DNA from: Bacteroidetes bacterium 41-46
GTDB taxonomy: Bacteria > Bacteroidota > Bacteroidia > Bacteroidales > UBA932
Assembly (NCBI GenBank): GCA_001897515.1
Contig: MKTA01000018.1
Coordinates: 124,001-188,000, forward strand
Direction: 5' to 3'
Length of the DNA: 64,000 nt
Below the pieces are notes generated by a model. The model saw only the letters and a program-made list of their open reading frames with translations. It was not told the origin of the DNA and ran no database searches. Positions within the stretch are counted from its first letter, which is position 1. Every line of letters begins with the position of its first letter. The translations under genes and the position numbers were made by a program. Below, piece by piece: positions 43,001 to 51,894 of this stretch.

Positions 43001-43068
43001 GATACTACAGTTGGCGTCAGGTTCCTCCATACAGAACAGTTGGATTTACTGCAAACATAGTTTTCTAA
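40006..43068 (+). CDS. SusC/RagA-type TonB-dependent outer membrane transporter
   Basis: A 1020-residue transporter. It has a signal region (residues about 10-35), an N-terminal carboxypeptidase-regulatory-like domain (GVVLSEEDGKPVSYVTVNIKG...DDNGRFVIPG), a plug domain (GKVAGLRVNMYD, MRGSRSITGNNSPLYVVDGVPV, ILKGANAAALYGSEGVNGALIIVTKSG) and a C-terminal 22-strand barrel ending in aromatic YRTVGFTANIVF. The start at 40006 was chosen for its AAAGGA ribosome-binding site; an ATG 18 nt later and an upstream one at 39958 are alternatives. It is first of a SusC-SusD-PepSY operon. The substrate is not readable from sequence; the PepSY partner points towards iron or siderophore over glycan. Confidence 0.9.
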   Translation: MFKNKTMYRLFSKTIFLSVLAFAAGMILSATASGQADLSLTGVVLSEEDGKPVSYVTVNIKGTNRHTMTDDNGRFVIPGTIGDTIFISSLGYNPVLVAADNHNLNVKIKPSSFVLDELKVVATALGIKRAPKELGSSTEVIREDELTQGSPLNPLTGLTGKVAGLRVNMYDSKVDPNFQITMRGSRSITGNNSPLYVVDGVPVPDISRLNPGDIESITILKGANAAALYGSEGVNGALIIVTKSGEGSNGRVSFRQSTSLSEVYLLPTAQNMFGQGVDGVYSPTEYQSWGAAFDGTIKKVNSSAGKGDVRRNLFTTGMNIQNDLSFSKETGDDRYYLSLQNVTVKGIIPKDRSSRNGARFNTVQNIGKLRISSAISYNHINTNTTPDGPWVSMYKMPANFPLQEMVNWRDPSSQGNPNNFFTTVVKNPYFLIDTYRNESIQQVVNGKVEAEYPITSWLKAMYRLGLYSNSLQTRNTVERFDSERAGASQQGSVTDGTSNFRRLNGDLILSAEREFGKVKLNAIAGHNFREEMTKTTNIGASNLLFPNLFNQGSRSGNLTGGSAMLTERQYSIYAEVTAGYSGYLFLTLTGRRDKTSLLHPDNSSYFYPGASASFIITDAFPAIRENSVTDYLKLYTSYNKTGNVNLSPYSLNLTYSQAGGFPYGDITGFIPSSKNPNPDIRPEFVRSFEAGVQWSLLKRRLNAELAYVYSNSQGQIFASTSSAATGYTTSVVNLGELENNIIEFSVDGDIVRSREFRINAAFSYTYINNVVKDLYGSGEAEEYNIFRQSYAIKGMPYPSLKVTDYKRDDQGRIIVDALTGLPSASTEPTYKGTMVPPHQMGLQATIRYKGVSLYADFDCRLGGWMYSEVANAMIQSGTHPMTTQYGRKEFVIPNSVIAVSNPDGSVTYQPNTSVVAKGSGNSAYWNKYVAGYSVNYAAPGDYLKMRTLSVKYTLSRAAIAKLKIFKEVTIGAEATNLFIIRHRDNDFGDPEYLYNNTAGYYSWRQVPPYRTVGFTANIVF

Positions 43069-43089
43069 CAGAATTAGAAATTGAAGAAA

Positions 43090-44607
43090 ATGAAAATCAG
43101 CACATCATATTTTGCTATTATTGTAATAGCCCTTTTATCAGTCTCTTGTGAAAAGTATCTTGATATAAACAAAGACCCGAACAACCCTGTAGAGGAGTAC
43201 ATTTCCGTAGAGCAGAGACTTCCGGCTGCAATATACCACACATCACTTCAGGAGGTAACACAACTTAACCAGTTAGGCTCATTCTGGGGGGGATACTGGG
43301 GGACATCAACTGAAGGAAGCAACACCTATAAGAAAGAGCAACTCTACAACGGCCCGGCAATTATGGCAAAACGAGACGGGATTCCCATTTGGGAGAATGG
43401 ATATACATATCTTAATTACTACGAACTTCTCAGGATTGATGCAGAGGGGGAGGGGGCTCCTGCATACAAAGCCATTGCAATGGTTATGCAGGCATGGCAC
43501 TACATGAGACTTGTAGACACATACGGAGACATACCCTTTACACAGGCTCTTCAGGGGCAGAAGTACCCAAGACCTGTTTACGATAACGGAGCCGATGTTT
43601 ACAAATCATCCATAGATATGCTCTCAACTGCAGTTGAGCTCCTTGGCAGGAGCCCCCTCCCCTCAGAAAAGCGTCCGGGCAAGGATGATATTCTCTTTAA
43701 CGGCGACCTCTCTAAATGGATAAAATTTGCAAACACAATTAAACTCAGAGCACTTATGAGAGGGAGTGAGGTAAACAGCAGCAGTTACATTCAGAGCGAG
43801 ATATCAAAAATCCTAACTGCTCCATCAGTCAGTACTACAGCTTCTGTATTTCTCACAGAAACAGCACAGGTTCAGCCGGGCTTTAACGCAACAAACCTCA
43901 ATCCATTTTGGAGCACATACTACCGCAACAGTTCAAACAAAACTACAAACGGATACATTCACATAAGGCCTACACAGTTTGCAATAGACAGTTATAAGTT
44001 GCTTTCTGACCCAAGATTGTCAAGACTCTATGCAAAGACAAAAAGCGGCGAGTATAAAGGGGTGATATTTGGATACGAGGGTAGCGACGCAGAGTACAAT
44101 AAAGACAACACCTCCCCGCTTCTGGGTCCATCAGAGAACGGAGGCAAGGCTGCGGCAATCCTTAAAAGCCAGACACAGCCAATAATACTTCTCAGTGCAG
44201 CAGAGAGCTGGTTCCTTTTAGCAGAGGCAGCTCACAGAGGCTGGATCTCTGGCGATGCGGCAGAGTATTACAGAAACGGAATATCGGCCTCAATGCAGCA
44301 AATGGAAGTGTCTTCATCAGAGAGAGATACATATCTATCCCGTCCTGATGTAGTCTATAACAATACCCTTGAGAGGATTATCCTTCAGAAGTGGCTGGCA
44401 CTAAATTCAATATCTGGTTTTGAAGCCTGGAGCGACTACAGAAGGGTAGGCCTTCCTGAGATTCCAAACACCCCGGGTGCCTCACCTGATGAAAGGCCAC
44501 GCAGACTCCTCTACCCCGAGACCGAAGTGCAGACAAACATTGCCGAAGTCACAAAAAGGGATGTGTCAGATATTACTACTGCCAGAGTTTGGTGGGACAA
44601 AGAGTAA
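43090..44607 (+). CDS. SusD/RagB-type surface lipoprotein
   Basis: The 505-residue lipoprotein has a lipobox at about Cys20 (LLSVSCEKYLDINKDPNNP). The helical TPR-rich SusD_2-like fold is visible in KAIAMVMQAWHYMRLVDTYGDIPFTQAL and AAESWFLLAEAAHRGWISGDAAEYYRNGISASM. It forms the lid of the SusC barrel and binds substrate at the cell surface. The start is the ATG at 43090; a TTG 9 nt upstream is less likely. It lies 21 nt after the SusC gene. Confidence 0.9.
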   Translation: MKISTSYFAIIVIALLSVSCEKYLDINKDPNNPVEEYISVEQRLPAAIYHTSLQEVTQLNQLGSFWGGYWGTSTEGSNTYKKEQLYNGPAIMAKRDGIPIWENGYTYLNYYELLRIDAEGEGAPAYKAIAMVMQAWHYMRLVDTYGDIPFTQALQGQKYPRPVYDNGADVYKSSIDMLSTAVELLGRSPLPSEKRPGKDDILFNGDLSKWIKFANTIKLRALMRGSEVNSSSYIQSEISKILTAPSVSTTASVFLTETAQVQPGFNATNLNPFWSTYYRNSSNKTTNGYIHIRPTQFAIDSYKLLSDPRLSRLYAKTKSGEYKGVIFGYEGSDAEYNKDNTSPLLGPSENGGKAAAILKSQTQPIILLSAAESWFLLAEAAHRGWISGDAAEYYRNGISASMQQMEVSSSERDTYLSRPDVVYNNTLERIILQKWLALNSISGFEAWSDYRRVGLPEIPNTPGASPDERPRRLLYPETEVQTNIAEVTKRDVSDITTARVWWDKE

Positions 44608-44631
44608 ATATTCACCAATAGTCAACTAAGA

Positions 44632-45804
44632 ATGAAAAAGATAATCCTCAAACTCCACCTCTGGATTTCACTCCCCTTTGGACTGATAATAGCACTTATA
44701 TGCTTTACAGGCTCCATTATGGTCTTTGAAAAAGAGATTAATGAATTGGTTTATAAAGAGAGGTACAAAGCAGCCTCGGTAAGTGGAGAGAGGATAACTC
44801 CGGCCGAGGCGGTCGCTGCTGCGGCCGCCCTCCTGCCAGATACATTGAGGATAGCATCGGTGCAGATACCTTTTGACAAAGAGGCCACCTACGCAGTCTC
44901 AACACCGGGGCGCAGGAGGATAACAGTATATGTTGATCCCTACACCGCAAAGGTTACCGCAATTCAAAATCCCGGAGACGGCAAGTTTTTCTCAACCGTC
45001 AGAGAGCTCCACAGATGGCTGTCATTCAGAGGAGAGAACAGAACATTAGGCAAAAGAATCACCGGCGTCACCACCTTTGCAATGGTTGTGATACTTATTA
45101 CCGGACTGATCGCCTGGATCCCAAAAAGCAGAAGAGGGCTCAAAAACCGACTCCGAATCAGCTTAAGCCACGGACCACGACGCCTCTTGCACGACCTACA
45201 CGTCGCAGGTGGTTTCTACTCAATGCTCCTTCTGCTCCTAATGAGCCTTACAGGACTAACCTGGTCATTTGACTGGTACCGCGATGCCACCTACAAACTC
45301 TTCGGTGCCGAGCCGCCTGCAGCTGCCGCTCCGGTAGCTGCCGCTCCGGCAACTGCCACTCCTGCTCCTGCCATCGCTCCTGCTCCTGAACAGAAAACCT
45401 CACCGGCTGCCACCTCCCCTGAACACCAGCCGGCACCCCGGGCTACCGATTTTACAGTTTGGGAGACCGCTCTTGTTGAAGTTCTTAAGGTGGCACCGGC
45501 CTGGAAAACCATAACTATCACAGACGGTTCTATACAGGTTGTTCCAGACAAACCATTCGGCAACAGCCGTGCATCAGACAGATATAAGTTTGATAAAAAG
45601 AGTGGACATATAACCGATGCCGAGCTTTACCAAGACCAACCCAAAGCCTCAAAACTCAGAGGCTGGCTCTACTCTCTCCATACAGGCTCCTGGGGCGGAG
45701 CTGTTGTTAAGGGAATTTATCTTCTCGCCGCACTTATGGGAGGTGTTCTCCCTCTTACAGGCTACTATATGTATGCAAAACGGGTATTTCGTAAAAAATT
45801 CTAA
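44632..45804 (+). CDS. PepSY-domain membrane protein
   Basis: The 390-residue inner-membrane protein has four predicted helices (about 8-30, 150-170, 195-215, 360-380). The PepSY_TM pattern is LHLWISLPFGLIIALICFTGSIMVFEKEI, then HRWLSF and HDLHVAGGFYSMLLLLLMSLTGLTWSF. Conserved His residues in the helices could bind heme, as in ferric-siderophore reductases of this family. An unusual Ala/Pro-rich insertion of about 45 residues (about 225-270) sits in the extracytoplasmic loop. It is third in the SusC-SusD operon. In Bacteroides XusABC a PepSY protein also accompanies a TonB transporter. Confidence 0.85.
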   Translation: MKKIILKLHLWISLPFGLIIALICFTGSIMVFEKEINELVYKERYKAASVSGERITPAEAVAAAAALLPDTLRIASVQIPFDKEATYAVSTPGRRRITVYVDPYTAKVTAIQNPGDGKFFSTVRELHRWLSFRGENRTLGKRITGVTTFAMVVILITGLIAWIPKSRRGLKNRLRISLSHGPRRLLHDLHVAGGFYSMLLLLLMSLTGLTWSFDWYRDATYKLFGAEPPAAAAPVAAAPATATPAPAIAPAPEQKTSPAATSPEHQPAPRATDFTVWETALVEVLKVAPAWKTITITDGSIQVVPDKPFGNSRASDRYKFDKKSGHITDAELYQDQPKASKLRGWLYSLHTGSWGGAVVKGIYLLAALMGGVLPLTGYYMYAKRVFRKKF

Positions 45805-45835
45805 TTAACCCAGGGGTATGCAGCAGAGATAGTAC

Positions 45836-45876
45836 AGTATTTTATACTACGAGTAACAAATAGTATAATTTATACT
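45836..45876. promoter_or_regulatory. Two palindromic operator candidates
   Basis: AGTATTTTATACT (45836-45848) and AGTATAATTTATACT (45862-45876, 7-bp arms) share the AGTAT...ATACT form, with centres 27 bp apart. The second abuts the -7 box at 45877. Such pairing is expected of a dimeric repressor or activator. Confidence 0.5.
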
Positions 45877-45884
45877 TACATTTG
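45877..45884 (+). promoter_or_regulatory. -7 promoter box of the M64 peptidase gene
   Basis: TACATTTG is an exact TAnnTTTG match, 19 nt upstream of the ATG at 45904 and directly after the second palindrome. Confidence 0.5.
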
Positions 45885-45903
45885 TAAGCAAATATTCAAA
45901 ATT

Positions 45904-48819
45904 ATGAAAGGTTATATGAGGTTAGTTGCAGTGGCCTCCCTTTTCATCTTGTTCTTTTGCCTGGGATGTAATAAAGAGATTCCTCTGCCGGATTCAATCA
46001 CATTAAGGGGAGGCACACCGGATTCACTTGCTACAAGTGCAGCCGGAGGAGAGTTTTCTGTTAAATTCAATTCATCATCTACCTGGGGGATGTCACTCTC
46101 AGCTTCATGGATTGAGAACTTGTCTAACAGTAGGGGAGATGCCGGAGATGCAGAAATTATCCTAAAGGTAAACACAAATACGGAGCACAATGATCGTAAA
46201 GGGTATATTACTCTCACTTGCGGAAAGGCTTCTGTAAGGATCGTGGTCTATCAGAATGAAGCTGGTGCAATAATCCTTACACAGCGGAATTATACGCTAG
46301 ATGCAAAAGAGGCAAAAATTGTAGTTGAGTTTAAAACAAATATTGAATATGAAGTAATTATGCCCTCTGTTGACTGGGTCCGCGAAAACTCAACCAAGGC
46401 ATTAACAACATACACAAAAGAGTTTATAATTTCCGGGAGTAATCAGGAGGAGAACCGGAAAACATCAATAATAGTTAAAGCAAAAAGTTCAAATCTTGCC
46501 GATACAATAAAAATACTCCAGACAGGCCTGGCGATTGAGAGGGAGAGAGCTGCCCTTGTTAATATTTACAATAAACTGAGCGGGGAGAGATGGACCTCTA
46601 AGCAAAACTGGCTTACAAACAGGCCTGTAGGTGACTGGGAGGGAGTCACTGCAGACAATGAGGGAAGAGTAATAGGGCTTGATCTTAGAACAAATTGGCT
46701 TATAGGAGAGTTCCCTAAGGAGATATGTACCTTTGCAAAACTCAGAGAGCTCAGGATGGGTGGAAGCGGCACAATGTTTGGTGAATTACCCAAAGAGATA
46801 GGCAATCTTAAATCAATTACTCTTTTAGACCTTTCCGGAAACAGGCTTTCAGGACCTATTCCGTCTGAAATATGCACGCTGTCAAATCTGAAGAATCTTG
46901 ATTTAACATCAAATTCATTTAGCGGAGAGATTCCTTTAAGTATTGGAAACCTTTCAAATCTGGAGTATCTACACCTTGAGGACAACACACTCTCCGGCTC
47001 AATTCCTCAAAGTATATCCAGCTTGACAAAAATCTACTCAATAATATTAAATAAAAACCAGTTAACCGGCTCAATTCCTGCCGCAATTTTCAACCTTCCA
47101 AAACTTGAGAATCTAGGTCTAGAAAACAATCAGCTTTCAGGCTCAATACCTGCTACAATAGGCAATGCCACAAAAATAGCCAGACTCTCTTTTAATAACA
47201 ATAATCTAACAGGAGTAATCCCGGAGGAGTTCACCCAAATAGCTGATAAATTAGACTGGAATTCATACCACTATGTAAATACAGGAATTTGTGGCAACAG
47301 ATTATCGGGTTCTATTCCGCAATCTTTGGTTAATCACCCAAAGTGGGCAAAGATATGGAGGAGGGTAGTTCCACAGCAGGATGGTTATGGCCTTAACCTG
47401 AATTCTGTTCCACTAGCCGGATACAGTTTTACATTCAGGGATGTAAACCATAGAAATCAAATTCTTACAGATATTTATAAACAAAATAAATATACTGTTC
47501 TCCTCCAGTGGGATAAAGAGAACTATCTGATGTACCAGCTAGCTAAAGCGCTTGAAGAGTATAAAGATTCTGGTTTGCAGGTGATTGCCTTTGATAATGG
47601 GTCGCTGATGGAGAGTACAACCAAAAACATTGTGAGCAGTTCAGCTCTAAAGAGTTTTATTAATTTTCTGAGTTTTGACCATAGCAGCTTTAATCCGGGA
47701 GATCCCAGTGAGGAGGTATTCAACGCAATTAAAAACAGCGGATGTAAGAGCGTACAGGCCGAAGTTCTGGATAAAGACGGGAATATCATCTTCTCTTACC
47801 TTAAAGGGATGGGTGGCGACAGCAGGTTTGGCAGGGACACACAGAGTGAGCTTATTCCTTTCCTTGCTGGTTTGCTGGGAAGCATCTCCACACCATTTTA
47901 TGAGTCAACCGATTTCTCCGAGGATGGTAAGGTTATAACAATCCAGCAGGCTACAGTCGGAAGAGGGATAGATTTGGTGGTAATGGGAGATGGCTTTACC
48001 GACAAGGATATGGCTGTAAACGGAAAGTATGAGAGCTGGACCAAGGAGGCTATTGAACATTTCTTCTCAGTTGAGCCGACAAAGAGTTTCCGTAACAGGT
48101 TCAATGTTTATATTGTTAAGGCTGTGTCAAAACATCAGGAACTCATTGCAGGGGCTCATACAGCTCTGGGTACAAAATTTGGGTCAGAGATAAGCGAGAA
48201 CCAAAGAAAGATAAGTGGGGATGCTAATAAATGCTGGGTATATGCAGAGAAGATAGTAAGAGGAGGTACACATTTAGATGCCAATAAAGCAATAATAATT
48301 AATGTAATCAACTCCACAGTATGGGCCGGTACTGCAAATATGTTCCCTGGCCTTACAGGAACAATAGCACACTGTTCACACCCTGTAGAGAAGGGAGATG
48401 ATTTTAAGCATATCGTAGTACACGAAGCTGTCGGTCACGGCCTTGGCAAGCTGGCGGATGAATATTATGCCCCTGGTTCTCCCTGGTATATGCCTGAATG
48501 GAAGCAGCAAGAACTTAAATCTCTTTACCAAAACTGGGGATGGTATTCAAATATTGACTTTACAAACGACCCGCAAAAAATCAGATGGAGCTGGTTCCTT
48601 TCAGACGAAAGGTACAAATCTTCAGTCGGAATATTTGAAGGAGCTTTTGTAGATTATACTAATGATGTATTCAGACCATCAGAGAACAGTATGATGAACT
48701 CATACTCAACAGTTTTCAATGCTCCGTCAAGACTTGCAATTTATAAATTTATAATGGAGCGTTCAGGAGAGGAGTATAAATTTGAGAACTTTATAAAGCA
48801 TGATGAGGTTTCTCTGTAA
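45904..48819 (+). CDS. Surface lipoprotein: BACON domains, leucine-rich repeats, M64 metallopeptidase
   Basis: A 971-residue mosaic. The lipobox is at about Cys22 (FFCLGC). Two BACON-like domains follow (about 35-118 and 120-200), then plant-type leucine-rich repeats (about 215-470; repeated LSGSIP, LTGSIP, NLxxL). A thioredoxin-like domain without CxxC (about 490-655) leads to a C-terminal M64 (IgA-peptidase-like) zinc protease. Its motif HEAVGHGLGKLADEY has ligands His840 and His844 and catalytic Glu841. It is probably surface-exposed and host- or partner-protein directed. Its promoter carries two palindromes. The 3' end overlaps the GH92 gene by 29 bp. Confidence 0.85.
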   Translation: MKGYMRLVAVASLFILFFCLGCNKEIPLPDSITLRGGTPDSLATSAAGGEFSVKFNSSSTWGMSLSASWIENLSNSRGDAGDAEIILKVNTNTEHNDRKGYITLTCGKASVRIVVYQNEAGAIILTQRNYTLDAKEAKIVVEFKTNIEYEVIMPSVDWVRENSTKALTTYTKEFIISGSNQEENRKTSIIVKAKSSNLADTIKILQTGLAIERERAALVNIYNKLSGERWTSKQNWLTNRPVGDWEGVTADNEGRVIGLDLRTNWLIGEFPKEICTFAKLRELRMGGSGTMFGELPKEIGNLKSITLLDLSGNRLSGPIPSEICTLSNLKNLDLTSNSFSGEIPLSIGNLSNLEYLHLEDNTLSGSIPQSISSLTKIYSIILNKNQLTGSIPAAIFNLPKLENLGLENNQLSGSIPATIGNATKIARLSFNNNNLTGVIPEEFTQIADKLDWNSYHYVNTGICGNRLSGSIPQSLVNHPKWAKIWRRVVPQQDGYGLNLNSVPLAGYSFTFRDVNHRNQILTDIYKQNKYTVLLQWDKENYLMYQLAKALEEYKDSGLQVIAFDNGSLMESTTKNIVSSSALKSFINFLSFDHSSFNPGDPSEEVFNAIKNSGCKSVQAEVLDKDGNIIFSYLKGMGGDSRFGRDTQSELIPFLAGLLGSISTPFYESTDFSEDGKVITIQQATVGRGIDLVVMGDGFTDKDMAVNGKYESWTKEAIEHFFSVEPTKSFRNRFNVYIVKAVSKHQELIAGAHTALGTKFGSEISENQRKISGDANKCWVYAEKIVRGGTHLDANKAIIINVINSTVWAGTANMFPGLTGTIAHCSHPVEKGDDFKHIVVHEAVGHGLGKLADEYYAPGSPWYMPEWKQQELKSLYQNWGWYSNIDFTNDPQKIRWSWFLSDERYKSSVGIFEGAFVDYTNDVFRPSENSMMNSYSTVFNAPSRLAIYKFIMERSGEEYKFENFIKHDEVSL

Positions 48820-51800
48820 CCATCAGCACTTCATCAATAAAGATAAAGCCTTCGCCACCGGCTCCTTCGTGCCAACCTTCATCCGGGATGGTGCCATAAT
48901 TCTTGGCGAAGATCTTAATATAGCGTGCAGAGTGATTATTGCCGGGAGTGTCCATCTCTCCGGCTTTGCTTAAGTCAAGAACCAAATCTTGTATCTGCAG
49001 TCTCCAGTCCTGCTCGCCTACTTTGTTTTCAACCCGGCCAAGGAGTTTGAAGTTGACTCCGTCATCTGAGATAAAGAAATCAACATACCTTGGCATCCAT
49101 ATCCAGGAGCGTGCATCCTGCAGGAAGCCTGCACCAACTTTGGAAATCCTTTTCACGCTCCCCAGATCTACAATTGCAGTGAAATCTGTATTCTGATAAC
49201 CCTGCCATCCACCAAGCCTGAAGTTTTCTGTACCGCGTACTCCGTCAATGAGCCCTTCGTCGCCGCCGGCATTGTACTGACGATTGTATTTTGAGAGAAG
49301 TGTAATTTTCCATTCGCTGTTTACCTTTCTTAATGAGCAGGTTGTGGAAGGGCTTTGTTTGCCTGCACTATTAACTGAGTACGCCTCAAGCACTGCACTC
49401 TCTTTTAAGATTACAGGAGTTGAGTACTCAGAATATTTATCAGAATAGAAATCAGTTGCAGCCTCTCCTTGGTCATCTCTCTTAACCACCCTCCAGAAGA
49501 GTCTCTCACCATCGCCTCTGCCCACCAGCTTCACAATACTTGAGTCTTTGAAGATATACTCAGATGCCTCAAACCAGGGAACAAGCGGAATCTCCTCTGC
49601 CGCCATCCTTGATACCGGCCTGTCACCCTTTTCAACTCCAAAATTAAATGATGGAGTGTCAGATGTTTCAAAAATCAGTTCGCCACCATTCTCAATATTT
49701 TTATGAGTTATATAGCTCTTCGTGTAGTTTTTACCATTCAGCTTAAGTGCATTTACATATATGTTTTTGTCCGCATTGTTGATTTCCCCTTCAGTCTTTA
49801 CAGTAAAAACTTTACCACTCTCCAGATTTATCGTTGCACTTTTAAACAGAGGAGAGCCAACGGTATAAATGGGGTCTCCCGGAGTTACCGGATAAAATCC
49901 GAGAGCACTCATCACATACCAGGCACTCATCTGACCACAGTCCTCGTTGCCACTAAGCCCATCAGGGGCCGATGAGTAGAGTTCGGCCATTATCCGCCTC
50001 ACCATCTGCTGAGTTTTCCAGGGTGCCCCCGTATAGTTGTATAGGTAAGCGATATGATGACTCGGCTCATTCCCGTGGGCATACTGGCCTATTAACCCTG
50101 TGATATCCACCTGAGTCCTGCCTGTTGTCTGCTGAGGAGCTGAAAATAGTGCGTCCAGCCGATCAATATATGCACTCTCTCCCCCAAGCATCTCAATATG
50201 GTTCTCCACATCATGGGGCACATAAAAACTATACTGCCAGGAGTTAGCCTCGGTAAAATGGACGTTCACCTCTGAGGGGTCAAAAGGTGTAAGCCAGCTA
50301 CCATTTACCCTCGGCCTCATAAACCCGGTCTGCGGATCAAAAATGTTTTTCCAGGATTGCGCCCTCTTTGTGTACTCGGCATAGATTCCCTGTTCGCCCA
50401 GCTCCTTAGCCATCATTGCTATACACCAGTCATCGTATGCATATTCAAGTGTCTTTGAGACCGATTCGTGCTCCATATCTGCAGGCAGAAAACCCTGCTT
50501 CATATACTCCCTGATGCCATATTCATCTTTACGTGAGCTCTCAACCATTGCGTTCAAAGCCTCCCTCTTGTCAAAACCCCCAATCCCCTTCATAACGGCA
50601 TCTGTAATGACCGAAACCGAGTGGTAGCCTATCATACAGTTGGTCTCATTACCGGCCAGTTCCCAAATAGGGAGCTTCCCGCCCTGTCTGAACATTGCAA
50701 GCATAGATTGTATAAAGTGCGACGTCCTCTCCCTCTCAATTATTGTCATTAGCGGATGGAGAGTTCTGTAAGTATCCCAAAGTGAGAATACAGTATAGTG
50801 CTCATATCCCTCAGCTTTGTGAATCTTCCTGTCCATTCCTCTGTATTCACCATTAACATCCGAGAGAAGATTAGGAGCAATTGCAGTGTGGTATAGCGCT
50901 GAATAAAAGGTTTTCAGGTGTTCCTCGTTTTCACTCTCCACTTCAATTTTTCCCAGAAAGGCATTCCATGCCCTCTCAGTTCCCCTTCGCAGTCCATCAA
51001 TGTCCCAGTCCCTGCACTCGGCCTCCAAATTCAATTTTGCATTGTCGGTTGAGACAGACGATATCCCCACCTTCACCATCAGAGGATTATTCCCATTTGA
51101 AATACCTGTTTGTGAACCATCAGCAAATTGCAACAGCACTTTACGCTTCATCTCACGCATCTTTACCTTAGAAAATGGCTCTGAAAACTCCATAAAGAAA
51201 TAGACCACCTGGTCAGTCGCCCACGAGCGAGAGCGTCGGTATCCCTTAAGTGCATTTGTCCCGGCAATCTCCACATTCCACTCAATCAGCGGATCCCTGT
51301 GGGCAAGATCAAGCACCACCTCCCTGCTGCTCCCAGGCTTATATGTATATTTATGAAGGCCGACTCTCCTTCCGGCTGTCAGCTCCACCTTCACCCCCCA
51401 TTTATCAAGGAATACCTCATAAAATCCGGGTGTGGCCTTTTCGCTACTCTTTTGGAAAGAGGATTTATACTCCTCGTTAATGATCTCCTCCCCCGTATAG
51501 CCACTCACCGGCATCAGCAGAATGTCACAATAATCTGCCACCCCCGTTCCGCTCAGGTGTGTGTGACTAAAGCCATATATTGCGCTATCAGAATAGTGGT
51601 AGCCCGAGCATCCGTCCCATCCCGTAAGGCGAGTATCCGGGCTCAACTGAACCATACCAAAAGGGTAGGTGGCTCCAGGAAAAGTGTGGCCGTGAAAATC
51701 GGTCCCCACAAAAGGATTTACATATTTTGAAAACTCTTTTTCAGATTTGGGCTCATTTGCTGATTTGCCGGAAAGAGGCGCAAGCATAAGCAGTAATGCA

Positions 51801-51832
51801 AATGCAGTTGCCATTGAGGTAATTTTTTTCAT
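48791..51832 (-). CDS. GH92 alpha-mannosidase with C-terminal discoidin domain
   Basis: The 1013-residue secreted enzyme has a signal peptide (MATAFALLLMLAPLSGKSA). The GH92 N-terminal domain is visible in YVNPFVGTDFHGHTFPGATYPFGMVQLSPDT and GFSHTHLSGTG. The catalytic barrel shows FSLWDTYRTLHPL, GYHSVSVITDAVMKG, and NEDCGQMSAWYVMSALGFYPVTPG with the catalytic acid. A chitobiase-C-like segment and an F5/8 type C (discoidin) domain (about 870-1005) follow. GH92 enzymes remove alpha-mannose from N-glycans in a calcium-dependent, inverting reaction. It is a single gene, not obviously in a larger polysaccharide locus. Confidence 0.92.
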   Translation of the reverse strand: MKKITSMATAFALLLMLAPLSGKSANEPKSEKEFSKYVNPFVGTDFHGHTFPGATYPFGMVQLSPDTRLTGWDGCSGYHYSDSAIYGFSHTHLSGTGVADYCDILLMPVSGYTGEEIINEEYKSSFQKSSEKATPGFYEVFLDKWGVKVELTAGRRVGLHKYTYKPGSSREVVLDLAHRDPLIEWNVEIAGTNALKGYRRSRSWATDQVVYFFMEFSEPFSKVKMREMKRKVLLQFADGSQTGISNGNNPLMVKVGISSVSTDNAKLNLEAECRDWDIDGLRRGTERAWNAFLGKIEVESENEEHLKTFYSALYHTAIAPNLLSDVNGEYRGMDRKIHKAEGYEHYTVFSLWDTYRTLHPLMTIIERERTSHFIQSMLAMFRQGGKLPIWELAGNETNCMIGYHSVSVITDAVMKGIGGFDKREALNAMVESSRKDEYGIREYMKQGFLPADMEHESVSKTLEYAYDDWCIAMMAKELGEQGIYAEYTKRAQSWKNIFDPQTGFMRPRVNGSWLTPFDPSEVNVHFTEANSWQYSFYVPHDVENHIEMLGGESAYIDRLDALFSAPQQTTGRTQVDITGLIGQYAHGNEPSHHIAYLYNYTGAPWKTQQMVRRIMAELYSSAPDGLSGNEDCGQMSAWYVMSALGFYPVTPGDPIYTVGSPLFKSATINLESGKVFTVKTEGEINNADKNIYVNALKLNGKNYTKSYITHKNIENGGELIFETSDTPSFNFGVEKGDRPVSRMAAEEIPLVPWFEASEYIFKDSSIVKLVGRGDGERLFWRVVKRDDQGEAATDFYSDKYSEYSTPVILKESAVLEAYSVNSAGKQSPSTTCSLRKVNSEWKITLLSKYNRQYNAGGDEGLIDGVRGTENFRLGGWQGYQNTDFTAIVDLGSVKRISKVGAGFLQDARSWIWMPRYVDFFISDDGVNFKLLGRVENKVGEQDWRLQIQDLVLDLSKAGEMDTPGNNHSARYIKIFAKNYGTIPDEGWHEGAGGEGFIFIDEVLMVTEKPHHAL

Positions 51833-51871
51833 AGGTATAGATTGTTTTTAGCCAGGGGTCGATGGCCTACA

Positions 51872-51879
51872 CAAATATA
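51872..51879 (-). promoter_or_regulatory. -7 promoter box of the GH92 gene
   Basis: TATATTTG on the minus strand is an exact match, about 40 nt upstream of the GH92 ATG, within the 62-bp gap after the preceding gene. Confidence 0.45.
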
Positions 51880-51894
51880 CCTAATTACACTATT

